This document shows, piece after piece, positions 28,327-36,330 of a DNA stretch of 64,000 nucleotides. Both the position numbers and the translations under genes were made by a program. The number at the start of each line of letters is the position of its first letter. Position 1 is the stretch's first letter. Source of the DNA: Fen-1298 sp963833465 (GTDB lineage Bacteria; Bacteroidota; Ignavibacteria; UBA10030); NCBI GenBank assembly GCA_963833465.1, contig CAWHXW010000003.1:372001-436000 (forward strand), in the 5' to 3' direction. A model generated the notes under the pieces. It saw only the letters and a list, made by a program, of their open reading frames with translations, was not told the origin of the DNA and did no database searches.

Positions 28327-28355
28327 TTGACTTTTTGATTGCTTTACTTTATTCT
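28327..28355 (+). promoter_or_regulatory. Possible sigma-70 promoter for aroQ
   Basis: TTGACT (28327-28332) and TATTCT (28350-28355) are 17 bases apart, about 55 bases before the aroQ start. Five of six and four of six bases match consensus; the surroundings are AT-rich, so chance is possible. Confidence 0.35.
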
Positions 28356-28409
28356 ATTATTATTTAAGAGATTATTCTTTTCTCCAACGACTCAGACAAG
28401 GAGATTAAA

Positions 28410-28835
28410 ATGCGAATTCTAATTATTAATGGGCCTAATCTTGATATTCTCGGAAAGCGTGAACCGGAAATATACGGTACAATGTCGCTGTGGGATATCG
28501 AGAACCGGTTAAAAGAAAAATTTCCAAATATTAAATTGGAATTCTACCAATCCAACAGCGAAGGACCTATCATCGACGCGCTCCACAAAGCAATGGATGG
28601 TGTTACCGATGGTGTGATTTTAAATCCCGGAGCATTCACGCATTACTCTTTTGCAATACGTGATGCAGTTGCCGCATTAAAAGTTCCTGTTATTGAATTG
28701 CATTTAAGCAATGTCCATGCACGGGAAGAGTTCCGCCGCGAATCTGTAATTGCTCCGGCATGCAAAGGCGTCATTGCCGGTTTAGGAGTACGGGGATATG
28801 AGTTGGCAATTGATTGGTTGTTGAATAAGTCATAG
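28410..28835 (+). CDS. aroQ: Type II 3-dehydroquinate dehydratase
   Basis: 141 residues, the normal length of type II dehydroquinases. It removes water from 3-dehydroquinate in the shikimate pathway and acts as a dodecamer. The start IINGPNLDILGKREPEIYG contains the flexible lid with the catalytic Tyr22; NPGAFTHYS and ELHLSNVHAREEFR give the active-site Asn and His103. An AGGAG SD lies eight bases before the ATG. No other aro gene is near. Confidence 0.95.
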   Translation: MRILIINGPNLDILGKREPEIYGTMSLWDIENRLKEKFPNIKLEFYQSNSEGPIIDALHKAMDGVTDGVILNPGAFTHYSFAIRDAVAALKVPVIELHLSNVHAREEFRRESVIAPACKGVIAGLGVRGYELAIDWLLNKS

Positions 28836-28852
28836 TAATAGGGAAGTAATCA

Positions 28853-29311
28853 ATGCACGTTCAAGTAGACAGATGGAATAAAGTTCAATCCAGTGAGGAA
28901 TTATGGTGGAAAAAACATATTGAATCAATCGATCTTGAGTACCTTCAAGATTATGCAAAGGATCTTGAATATGATCTGAGGAATCTTTTCAACATCGGTC
29001 GTGATACAAAAATCCTAGAAATTGGAAGTGGCCCCGCAGGTATTGTTACTTTTTTAAAAACAGATTATCGATGCGCTGTTGATCCTCTTGAACCATTTTT
29101 TGCATCGGTAGAAAAGTTTTCAAAGTTCCGCGACAAGGCAGTTATTTATTCAAAGGCTAAGGCAGAAGAACTACCCTTCGAGAACGATATATTTGATTTA
29201 ATCATAATAGATAATGTGCTTGATCATTGTCAGGACACACAGCGCATTTTTTCTGAATTGCACAGAGTGTTACATTCTAATGATACTTTTAAATATTTCT
29301 TATCAAAATAA
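28853..29311 (+). pseudogene. Truncated SAM-dependent methyltransferase
   Basis: 152 residues. ILEIGSGPAGIVTFL is motif I and AEELPFENDIFDLIIIDNVLDH the substrate-side core of a class I methyltransferase. The protein stops directly after LHRVLHSNDTF, where relatives continue for another 70 or more residues (the strands after RVLKPGG). No continuation is seen in other frames downstream to 29363. It begins 17 bases after aroQ with an SD-like GGGAAG. I take it as a C-terminally deleted gene; a short active form is less likely. Confidence 0.6.
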
Positions 29312-29363
29312 TGATTGTTAATAGTTATATTCAATTTCAAATAATTCAAAATTTATTGCGAAT

Positions 29364-30074
29364 ATGATCAAAGCTGTCGTTTTCGATTTAGATAATACGC
29401 TTGTAGATTTTATGCTGATGAAGCGACAGGCAATTGACGCCGCCATTAACGCTATGCGAGATGCTGGATTCAAACTCTCGACAGATCAAATTCGTCAGCG
29501 TATCGATCAGATTTATAACGAGCGTGGAATTGAATTCCAAAGTGTTTTTGACGAATTGCTTTATCACGAATTCAGTAAAATCGATCATAAAATTCTTTCT
29601 GCAGGCGTCATTGCTTACCGCCGTGCACGTGAAGCAGCACTTGTTCCTTATCCGCACGTCACTATAACGCTGATTGAACTTTCCAAGATGCACATTAAAC
29701 TCGGAGTTGTTTCCGATGCACCTGCAAAAGAAGCATGGCTCCGGCTTTGCTATCTAAACTTTCATCACATTTTTGATTCAGTTGTCACGTTTGAAGATAC
29801 CGGAATGCGCAAACCGAATCCTGAACCATTCAGGAAAATATTAGACCTGCTTCAGATTCAACCGTCTGAAGCAGTAATGGTGGGTGATTGGGCAGAACGC
29901 GATGTAGTCGGTGCGGCTCAAGTAGGAATGAAAACTATATTTGCTCGGTACGGCAACACGTTCGGCACAGAAGTATCAAATGCCAATTATGACATTGACG
30001 ATATCTCGCAAGTCATAGATATCGTCAAAGAATTAAATCAGAAAGTTTCGCTATGGGAAGAATCCAAGGGATAG
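29364..30074 (+). CDS. HAD-superfamily phosphatase
   Basis: 236 residues. Motif I is VFDLDNTLVD with the nucleophile Asp, motif II the VVSDAPAK segment, motif III the Lys in MRKPNPEPF and motif IV VMVGDWAERDVVGA. The helical cap in residues 15-90 makes it a subfamily I enzyme, similar in length to TIGR02253-type hydrolases. It should remove phosphate from a small metabolite; the substrate is not known. Its end overlaps the acpS start by 22 bases, so the two are co-expressed. Confidence 0.85.
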   Translation: MIKAVVFDLDNTLVDFMLMKRQAIDAAINAMRDAGFKLSTDQIRQRIDQIYNERGIEFQSVFDELLYHEFSKIDHKILSAGVIAYRRAREAALVPYPHVTITLIELSKMHIKLGVVSDAPAKEAWLRLCYLNFHHIFDSVVTFEDTGMRKPNPEPFRKILDLLQIQPSEAVMVGDWAERDVVGAAQVGMKTIFARYGNTFGTEVSNANYDIDDISQVIDIVKELNQKVSLWEESKG

Positions 30075-30433
30075 GTGTAGACGTTGTGGATGTGCAAAGA
30101 ATGAGAGATATTCTGGAAAATCAAGGCAAAGTATTTCTTGATAAAGTTTTCAGCGATATGGAAGTAACTTACTGTAGAACTCGTAGGAAACCTTATATTC
30201 ATTTTGCTGCACGGTTTGCAGCAAAGGAAGCAGTGGCAAAAGCAATGCGTACCGGCTGGAGCGGAGCGTTTCATTGGCGGGATATCGAAGTAGTAAACGA
30301 CCAATCCGGTGCACCGCATATTTTATTATCAAGAGAGGTTGCTAAGGCACTGGAAGAATATAATGTTCATCTTTCACTTTCTCACACCGACACAACTGTG
30401 GTCGCTTTCGTGGTACTGGATAGTAAAAAATAA
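30053..30433 (+). CDS. acpS: Holo-acyl-carrier-protein synthase AcpS
   Basis: 126 residues, the usual size. It moves the 4'-phosphopantetheine arm from CoA onto acyl carrier protein. GIGVDVVDVQRM holds the metal-binding Asp, ARFAAKEAVAKAM the Glu and Lys of the active site, and LSLSHTDTTVVAFVV the C-terminal strand motif. It overlaps the HAD gene by 22 bases in another frame. ACP and fatty-acid genes are not in the window. Confidence 0.92.
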   Translation: MGRIQGIGVDVVDVQRMRDILENQGKVFLDKVFSDMEVTYCRTRRKPYIHFAARFAAKEAVAKAMRTGWSGAFHWRDIEVVNDQSGAPHILLSREVAKALEEYNVHLSLSHTDTTVVAFVVLDSKK

Positions 30434-30547
30434 AATTGAAATGCTGTGTTTTGTTATTTGTGTAGTATTCATAGATGTCAACAGTTGATTATTAGTTAGA
30501 TAGATTAATATTCTTCTCTAAATTTTTATTTATCTTAACTGTACAAT

Positions 30548-31363
30548 ATGAAATCTATAGAATTATCTCCGATTGCCAAGGATCATGTTGCTGACATTGC
30601 TCTTATCGCCGGTGTTCTCTGGGGGCGCGGGTGGGCTGTGAAGAACAGCGGCAACATTTCTGCCGATATTACAGGAGAAATTGAAATTAGCACAAGTGAA
30701 CTGAATCAATTTCCATATAAACAACTTAGACAATTCTATCCCGATCTTTCTCGAATGTTTCTGTTGGTGACAGGTGCAGGCACACGTATGCGCGACATCG
30801 CAAATCATACGCTTGATAGCATATGCATAATTCGATTTTCAAATGACGGGACTGGCTATCACATTATCGGTGATGATGTATTCAATTCTAATCTTGTTCC
30901 GACAACGGAATTAACAACACACCTCGCTATTCACCAGCTATTGAGGAAGCAGGGAGGAATGCAAAAAACCGTTCTGCACACTCACCCGGATGAATTGATT
31001 GCGCTGACGTTAATTCCCGAGTTCTGTAATGAGTCTATCCTGAACAAGATGCTCCTAAGCATGCAGCCGGAAGCTGTTCTTACTAATCCTGATGGTGTCG
31101 GACTTGTTCAATATATTCCACCGGGCACAGAAAATCTTGCAGAAAAAACAGTTGAATCACTTCAAAGCCATCCGATTATAATATGGGAAAAACACGGTTG
31201 TATAGCTGTTGGTAAAAATATGCAGAAGGCGTTTGATTTGATTGATGTCATGAATAAATCAGCCCAGCTGTTCTTTCTATGTCATAAAGCAGGTTTCGCA
31301 CCTCAAGGATTGACCGAACGGCAGATTAGAGAATTAAAAAATTTAAGTATGGTTCAAATTTAG
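30548..31363 (+). CDS. rhaD: Rhamnulose-1-phosphate aldolase-like class II aldolase
   Basis: 271 residues, the length of RhaD. It should split L-rhamnulose 1-phosphate into dihydroxyacetone phosphate and lactaldehyde with zinc. NSGNISADITGE, FLLVTGAGTRMRDI, the zinc motif LHTHPDELIALTL and the later His in WEKHGCIAVGK match the family. No other rhamnose genes (rhaA, rhaB, rhaT) are beside it, so an orphan or a related aldolase with another substrate is possible. No SD is clear. Confidence 0.8.
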   Translation: MKSIELSPIAKDHVADIALIAGVLWGRGWAVKNSGNISADITGEIEISTSELNQFPYKQLRQFYPDLSRMFLLVTGAGTRMRDIANHTLDSICIIRFSNDGTGYHIIGDDVFNSNLVPTTELTTHLAIHQLLRKQGGMQKTVLHTHPDELIALTLIPEFCNESILNKMLLSMQPEAVLTNPDGVGLVQYIPPGTENLAEKTVESLQSHPIIIWEKHGCIAVGKNMQKAFDLIDVMNKSAQLFFLCHKAGFAPQGLTERQIRELKNLSMVQI

Positions 31364-31615
31364 AGTAAAATGAAGAAAATAATCCAATGCCGAAAATATT
31401 ATCTTGTTGCATCAAGATTTACTTTTATTTAAATTCTGTACAATGATATATAATATATATTGTTATTAAAATCTGTAAAGATTTTAATTTCTTACATATC
31501 TGTTTATATTCTGCTTATTGAAGATCATATACAGAGATCAATCTTGAAGGTCGAATATATTAACATTAATATATTTAGTAGTATAACAATTCACTAATTA
31601 AAGGAGACGGTACAA

Positions 31616-32857
31616 ATGAAACAACATCTGCACGCTGCAGTACTTGCCATTTTGATAATGGTGGTGATTTTTTCAGCCCAAATGTTTGGGCAATTTAGAG
31701 ACGAAGGGATTCGTGTTGGAGTTGCTGGTGGAATTAATACGGCATTGACAAAATTTAATACCAATGATATGACTGGCATTGGGCAAATTTTTGTTCGACA
31801 CAATATTGCCGATTACTTCGATGGCGATCTATCGGGTTCTATGGGATCAGTAAAAGGGTATAAATATGAATCAGATCTAATCCTTGCTGAATATAAAGTT
31901 TTATATAGACCATTTACATTTGACGCATGGGAACCCTATTTTGGTTTAGGTTTAGGTCTTGCGAATTATTCGCCAAATAAAAAAATTAGTGATAGTAGTA
32001 GTACGGGTTCTGCTTTGTATTTACCTATTGCTCTTGGTACCGAATATGCATTAACCGATTGCATTCAGCTTGATGTAAATGCAAATTTAAGTTATGCATT
32101 CTCAAATAAAGTTGTATCAACGAGATATAAACCTTCGGAAGGTGGAACGGGAAATGATACCTGGTGGGGAATCAAAGTAGGAATAAGTTATACTATTGCA
32201 GGTGGTGGTCCAAGTGAAGCGGAGAAAGAAGCAGCGCGTGTGAAAGCCGAACAGGATTCATTGCATGCTAGAGAATTAGTTATGGCTGAAGCAAAGCGCG
32301 TACAGGATTCGATCAATGCCGTAGCAGCAGCAGCAGAAGCAGCACGTATGAAGGAAGCGGAACTTGCTGAAGCAAAGCGTATACAGGATTCAACTAATGC
32401 AGCAGCAGAAGCGAAGCGCATACAGGATTCAATAGATGCAGTAGCAGCGCAGCAGTTAGCGGCAAAGAGGCACGAAGTAGTTAAACCGGAAGTTGTTGCA
32501 CTAAAAGCTGAAGTCGGCAAGGCACTTGTATTAGAAGGCATTGCATTCGAATCTGGTAAAGCTGTGATTTTGAAGGAATCGGAAAAAACTCTTTTCAATG
32601 TAAGGAAGACGTTTGATGATAATCCGGATATGAAAGTAGAAATTCGCGGATATACAGATAATGTCGGAAATGCAAAAAAGAACATCCAGCTATCGCAGGC
32701 AAGAGCCGCAGCGGTTAAGGACTGGCTGGTGAAGCATGGAATTGTAGCAAAACGCATCACTGCCAAAGGATATGGCAGTAAGAATCCAGTTGGAGATAAT
32801 AAGACAGCTGATGGACGCGAAAAGAATCGCCGAATCGAATTCTTTAGAACAAAGTAA
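31616..32857 (+). CDS. OmpA-family outer-membrane protein with EAKRxQDS repeats
   Basis: 413 residues. A signal peptide ends near FSAQMFGQ. Residues about 25-190 look like an eight-stranded barrel (GLGLANYSP, YLPIALGTEYALTD). Residues about 200-290 form a charged linker with three copies of AEAKRxQDSxxA. The C-terminal 115 residues are the peptidoglycan-binding OmpA domain: GYTDNVGNAKKNIQLSQARA and GYGSKNPVGDN with KNRRIEF. It should tie the outer membrane to the cell wall. Good SD AAAGGAG before the ATG. A strong terminator follows. Confidence 0.9.
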   Translation: MKQHLHAAVLAILIMVVIFSAQMFGQFRDEGIRVGVAGGINTALTKFNTNDMTGIGQIFVRHNIADYFDGDLSGSMGSVKGYKYESDLILAEYKVLYRPFTFDAWEPYFGLGLGLANYSPNKKISDSSSTGSALYLPIALGTEYALTDCIQLDVNANLSYAFSNKVVSTRYKPSEGGTGNDTWWGIKVGISYTIAGGGPSEAEKEAARVKAEQDSLHARELVMAEAKRVQDSINAVAAAAEAARMKEAELAEAKRIQDSTNAAAEAKRIQDSIDAVAAQQLAAKRHEVVKPEVVALKAEVGKALVLEGIAFESGKAVILKESEKTLFNVRKTFDDNPDMKVEIRGYTDNVGNAKKNIQLSQARAAAVKDWLVKHGIVAKRITAKGYGSKNPVGDNKTADGREKNRRIEFFRTK

Positions 32858-32877
32858 TAAAAATTAGGAAAAATAGA

Positions 32878-32920
32878 ATGCCCTTTACCATTTACAGAGG
32901 TAGAGGGCATTTTTTATTTT
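32878..32920 (+). terminator. Strong intrinsic terminator after the OmpA gene
   Basis: Arms ATGCCCTTTACC (32878-32889) and GGTAGAGGGCAT (32899-32910) pair with one mismatch, then a run of six T. It lies 20 bases after the stop codon. Confidence 0.85.
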
Positions 32921-33014
32921 GTCTCGAATCTTTTTTTAACGAACTACAGTTATTTCAACGAATAATCGTACCAAAAAAAGATGAGATCATGCAATCACAT
33001 ATAAGGAGATTTCT

Positions 33015-33437
33015 ATGTCTCTTTTCAAAGAATTCAAATCATTTGCGATGCGCGGGAACGTGGTCGATATGGCAGTCGGTATTATTATTGGTGCAGCATT
33101 TGGCAAGATCATTAGTTCGCTCGTCAACGATATATTAATGCCCCCGATTGGTGCCATTATTGGCGGCATGGATTTCAACAATCTTAGCATTACGGTGAAA
33201 GAAGCTGCTGCAGATCATGCAGCCGTTGTAATCAAATACGGAATGTTTATTAATATTCTCATTGATTTTCTAATTGTTGCATTTGCCATGTTCATGATTA
33301 TTCAGGCCATGAATCGGCTTGTAAAGAAACCGGAGACCGCACCTGTTATCCCGACAACAAGAGAATGTCCGGAATGCTTGATGACAATCCCCAGCAACGC
33401 AAAACGTTGTGGACATTGCACAGCAATTTTAAAATAA
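33015..33437 (+). CDS. mscL: Large-conductance mechanosensitive channel MscL
   Basis: 140 residues. MscL opens a wide pore when the inner membrane is stretched and protects against hypo-osmotic burst. FKEFKSFAMRGNVVDMAVGI with the pore-lining Gly/Ala, and the second helix FLIVAFAMFMIIQAMN, are diagnostic. The tail ECPECLMTIPSNAKRCGHCT is a four-Cys zinc-ribbon, as seen in a subset of MscL proteins. A good SD AAGGAG lies seven bases before the ATG. The next gene starts 30 bases on. Confidence 0.95.
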   Translation: MSLFKEFKSFAMRGNVVDMAVGIIIGAAFGKIISSLVNDILMPPIGAIIGGMDFNNLSITVKEAAADHAAVVIKYGMFINILIDFLIVAFAMFMIIQAMNRLVKKPETAPVIPTTRECPECLMTIPSNAKRCGHCTAILK

Positions 33438-33467
33438 TTTAGCATCTACTATTTTTTAAGGTAAGTT

Positions 33468-34316
33468 ATGAAAACCATTATATTATTACTATTATTTTTT
33501 GTTGCAGATGATATGATTGCACAAGATACCAAACCAGGTTTGCAAGCATCGGCTGACACATTGTGGAAACACACGATGATCATTAGTGCAAATATTACAC
33601 AGGTATCGTTCACTGATTGGGCGCAAGGAGGCGAAAATGCGCTTGCGTACGCACTATTTTTGGAAGGGAAATCAACGTATGCATTTAATATGATCAATTG
33701 GGTAAGCAGCTATAAATTTGGATATGGACAGGCAAAACTTGGTTCACAGGGCATACGAAAAACGGATGACGATATCGATTTGGAAAGTGTTTTTACGTAT
33801 AAAATGGGAACATATATTAACCCATTTATATCTGCTTCTATGAAGACGCAATTTACAGAAGGTGTTAAATATGATGCGCTCGGCAGTGCAACACCTGTCT
33901 CAAATTTCTTTGATCCGGCATATATTACTCAAACGCTTGGTGTCGGGTACCAACCAGGTCCAGTAATTAAGACGAGATTAGGAATCTCTTTGCGTGAAAT
34001 AGTTGTTAATAAATATGCGTTAGCATATATTGGCGATACAACAAAAAAAGTAGATGTCGATGGCGGTTTGGAATCAGTAACGGAAGTTGGATGGACAGTC
34101 ATGGAGAATGTTGTTCTGAATGCCAAATTAGAAATCTTTGCACCGGTGAAGCACTTCGATCGTATGACTGTTCGAAGCGATAACACGCTTTCGGCAAAAG
34201 TAAATAAACTCATTTCCATGAACCTAAATGTCCAGCTCATCAATGACCCACAGGTGCAGGCGAGGACACAGATTAAACAGACTCTTGCATTAGGCTTTAG
34301 TTTTACTTTGATGTAA
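33468..34316 (+). CDS. DUF3078-family exported protein
   Basis: 282 residues with a signal peptide (ILLLLFFVADDMIAQ). The segment ITQVSFTDWAQGGENALAYA is the signature of DUF3078 proteins of the FCB group, and the rest alternates beta strands (NINWVSSYKFGYGQ-like, TLALGFSFTLM end), so it is probably an outer-membrane barrel. Terminal aromatic-hydrophobic pattern FSFTLM fits that. No function is proven for the family. It is 30 bases after mscL and ends before a strong bidirectional terminator. Confidence 0.8.
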   Translation: MKTIILLLLFFVADDMIAQDTKPGLQASADTLWKHTMIISANITQVSFTDWAQGGENALAYALFLEGKSTYAFNMINWVSSYKFGYGQAKLGSQGIRKTDDDIDLESVFTYKMGTYINPFISASMKTQFTEGVKYDALGSATPVSNFFDPAYITQTLGVGYQPGPVIKTRLGISLREIVVNKYALAYIGDTTKKVDVDGGLESVTEVGWTVMENVVLNAKLEIFAPVKHFDRMTVRSDNTLSAKVNKLISMNLNVQLINDPQVQARTQIKQTLALGFSFTLM

Positions 34317-34336
34317 GAAGAGAGGCGTCGCTCAAC

Positions 34337-34375
34337 AAAAAACCCGCACATTCAATGAATCTGCGGGTTTTTTTA
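34337..34375. terminator. Bidirectional intrinsic terminator
   Basis: AAAAAACCCGCA (34337-34348) pairs with TGCGGGTTTTTT (34362-34373). The A and T tracts let it stop transcription of the DUF3078 gene and of the convergent lepB gene. Confidence 0.88.
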
Positions 34376-34460
34376 TTGTAAATGCCCATACCGATTTATA
34401 TTGCACTTGAAATAACAACGATAGGTATTCTGAGGAAAAAGATCAGTCACAATTTACTTA

Positions 34461-35387
34461 TTACTGTATCAATGTTCCAATTCTTTTCCAACGGATAGTT
34501 GAATATTTTTCAGAAATGCTGTACACCGGAACCTCAGTATCCCACGACCAATAAATACACAAAGCTTCACCAATTAAATGATCGTCAGGCACAAATCCCC
34601 AGTAGCGACTGTCCATGCTATTATCACGATTGTCACCAAGAACAAAGTAATAATTCTGTTGCACACAATATTTGGAAGTTGCTTTGCCATCTATAAAAGT
34701 CGTATCGTTGCTGAATTGAACAGTGTGTCCTTCACGTTCAATAAAAATGTGCCAGTGAGAAAATGTGGAAGGATTAATTTTGAGAATATCACCGCATCTT
34801 GGAACGACAATCGGTCCATAGTTTATATCGCTGAAAGCCGAACCTTCTGGAAACATTTCCGTATTGTGTCTAAACGCATTTTGGGAAGGATAATTTGTGC
34901 TAATACCATGCAAAGGAAAACTTGTTTCGACTCCATTTACAAATACTTTTTCTAATCGAATTTCCACCGTATCACCGGGCAATCCAATACAACGTTTAAT
35001 GTAATTTACTGCTTCAGAAGGTTTCACCTCATATCTATTCCCGGGAAATTCGAACACAACCACATCGCCGCGATGCACAGTCTGAAACAAATGAAAAGTG
35101 ATTGAAGATAACGATGCCGATGTAAATGGGATTCGGCGAGGTGTACGCAGTCCGTATGCTAATTTGTTCACCAATAAAAAATCACCAATTTGAAGTGTAT
35201 TTTCCATTGATGTAGATGGAATACGGTACGCATCTACAACAAATAATTTCAGAATCAACGCTGCAAGCAAAGTGATTAGAATAGTTTTGCCATACTCGAT
35301 CAGAGTCGAACTAATGTTTTTTTCCTTAAACAGAGAAGAACCTGTGTTTTCTGCAATATCATTATGGTCTTTTTGTTTTGGAATCAT
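34461..35387 (-). CDS. lepB: Signal peptidase I, first copy
   Basis: 308 residues. It cuts signal peptides from exported proteins at the outer face of the inner membrane. The first membrane helix is at about 30-50. The catalytic Ser is in RIPSTSMENTLQIGDF, the general-base Lys in AVNYIKRCIGLPGD, and box E is GDNRDNSMDSRYWGFVP, so the enzyme looks complete. Its start overlaps the stop of the second signal peptidase by four bases. The copies differ widely in sequence, so they are old paralogs rather than a recent duplication. Confidence 0.92.
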   Translation of the reverse strand: MIPKQKDHNDIAENTGSSLFKEKNISSTLIEYGKTILITLLAALILKLFVVDAYRIPSTSMENTLQIGDFLLVNKLAYGLRTPRRIPFTSASLSSITFHLFQTVHRGDVVVFEFPGNRYEVKPSEAVNYIKRCIGLPGDTVEIRLEKVFVNGVETSFPLHGISTNYPSQNAFRHNTEMFPEGSAFSDINYGPIVVPRCGDILKINPSTFSHWHIFIEREGHTVQFSNDTTFIDGKATSKYCVQQNYYFVLGDNRDNSMDSRYWGFVPDDHLIGEALCIYWSWDTEVPVYSISEKYSTIRWKRIGTLIQ

Positions 35388-36295
35388 TTAATAAGGGAGC
35401 CAATGCGGCCAAGGCGCACGGAGGCAAGTCTTCCAAAAATATCGTAGATCGGAAGATCAGAATTCCAAGACCAATAAACGATCATTGGAGTGCCGACTAT
35501 ATTTTCTTTTGGAATAAAACCCCAATAACGGCCGTCAAGACTATTATCGCGATGATCGCCCATACCAAATAGATAATCACGCCGGACAATGTAAGATGTC
35601 GTCGGTTTGCCGTCTACTAATATATTTCCAGCAATATATTCCAAAGTATGCCCTTCCCGTTCGATAAAGATTTGCCATGCGGAATAGTTTTTCTCGTTCA
35701 GTGGAATCACCATTCCTTGTTTAGGAACCACAAGCGGACCAAAGTTATCTTCGTTCCAGCTCGCGCCCTGTGGAAAAATGCGATCATCAGGTTCAGTCGC
35801 CGGAATTGACCATCCACGGTCAAATCTTACATTGCGCGGTAACGGAAACATTTGTCCATTAACAAACAATACTCGGTTGCGAATTTGAATTGTATCGCCT
35901 GCAACTCCGACACATCGTTTCAGATAGAAAGTGAAATCCGGAGATTCAACTTCATCACGCATACCTGGAAAAACGAAAACAATCACATCTCCGCGTTTAA
36001 CATCTCTGAATGCTGGAATACGAAACCAAGGCAGACGTACATTTGTGAATGGAATATTCCGAGGTGATGTCCCACCGTAGATAAATTTATTGACGAAAAG
36101 TAATTCGCCGGTTAGCACCTCATTTTCCATCGAACCGGTCGGAACAAGGAAAGATGCTACTACAAAATTATTAATGAGAAGAAAAAGACCGAGAACAATT
36201 CCGGTCTCTTTTAGAAACGCCAACGTTTTTTCTTTAAATGTTACTGCGATCGGCTGCTCTTCTTTTTTTTGTTTTTTGTAGTTGCTCATATTCAT
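35384..36295 (-). CDS. lepB: Signal peptidase I, second copy
   Basis: 303 residues. The membrane helix is at about 25-48, catalytic Ser in LVPTGSMENEVLTGEL, Lys in FTFYLKRCVGVAGD, and box E in MGDHRDNSLDGRYWGFIP. Asp-His replaces the usual Asp-Asn after the Gly. It is transcribed before the other copy and after lepA with a 35-base gap, giving the order lepA-lepB-lepB, a pairing common to lepA/lepB operons. Two paralogs may split the secretome by signal preference. Confidence 0.92.
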   Translation of the reverse strand: MNMSNYKKQKKEEQPIAVTFKEKTLAFLKETGIVLGLFLLINNFVVASFLVPTGSMENEVLTGELLFVNKFIYGGTSPRNIPFTNVRLPWFRIPAFRDVKRGDVIVFVFPGMRDEVESPDFTFYLKRCVGVAGDTIQIRNRVLFVNGQMFPLPRNVRFDRGWSIPATEPDDRIFPQGASWNEDNFGPLVVPKQGMVIPLNEKNYSAWQIFIEREGHTLEYIAGNILVDGKPTTSYIVRRDYLFGMGDHRDNSLDGRYWGFIPKENIVGTPMIVYWSWNSDLPIYDIFGRLASVRLGRIGSLIK

Positions 36296-36330
36296 CCTTG
36301 CATTGATATTTGAAAATTAATTTATTATTT

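Noticed and set aside
31440..31463. AT-only near-palindrome before the OmpA gene
   Set aside because: Low-complexity AT sequence, likely by chance.
32188..32910. 240-residue open frame opposite the OmpA gene
   Set aside because: Shadow of the Ala/Lys repeats on the other strand, Ser/Ala/Cys-rich with no domain.
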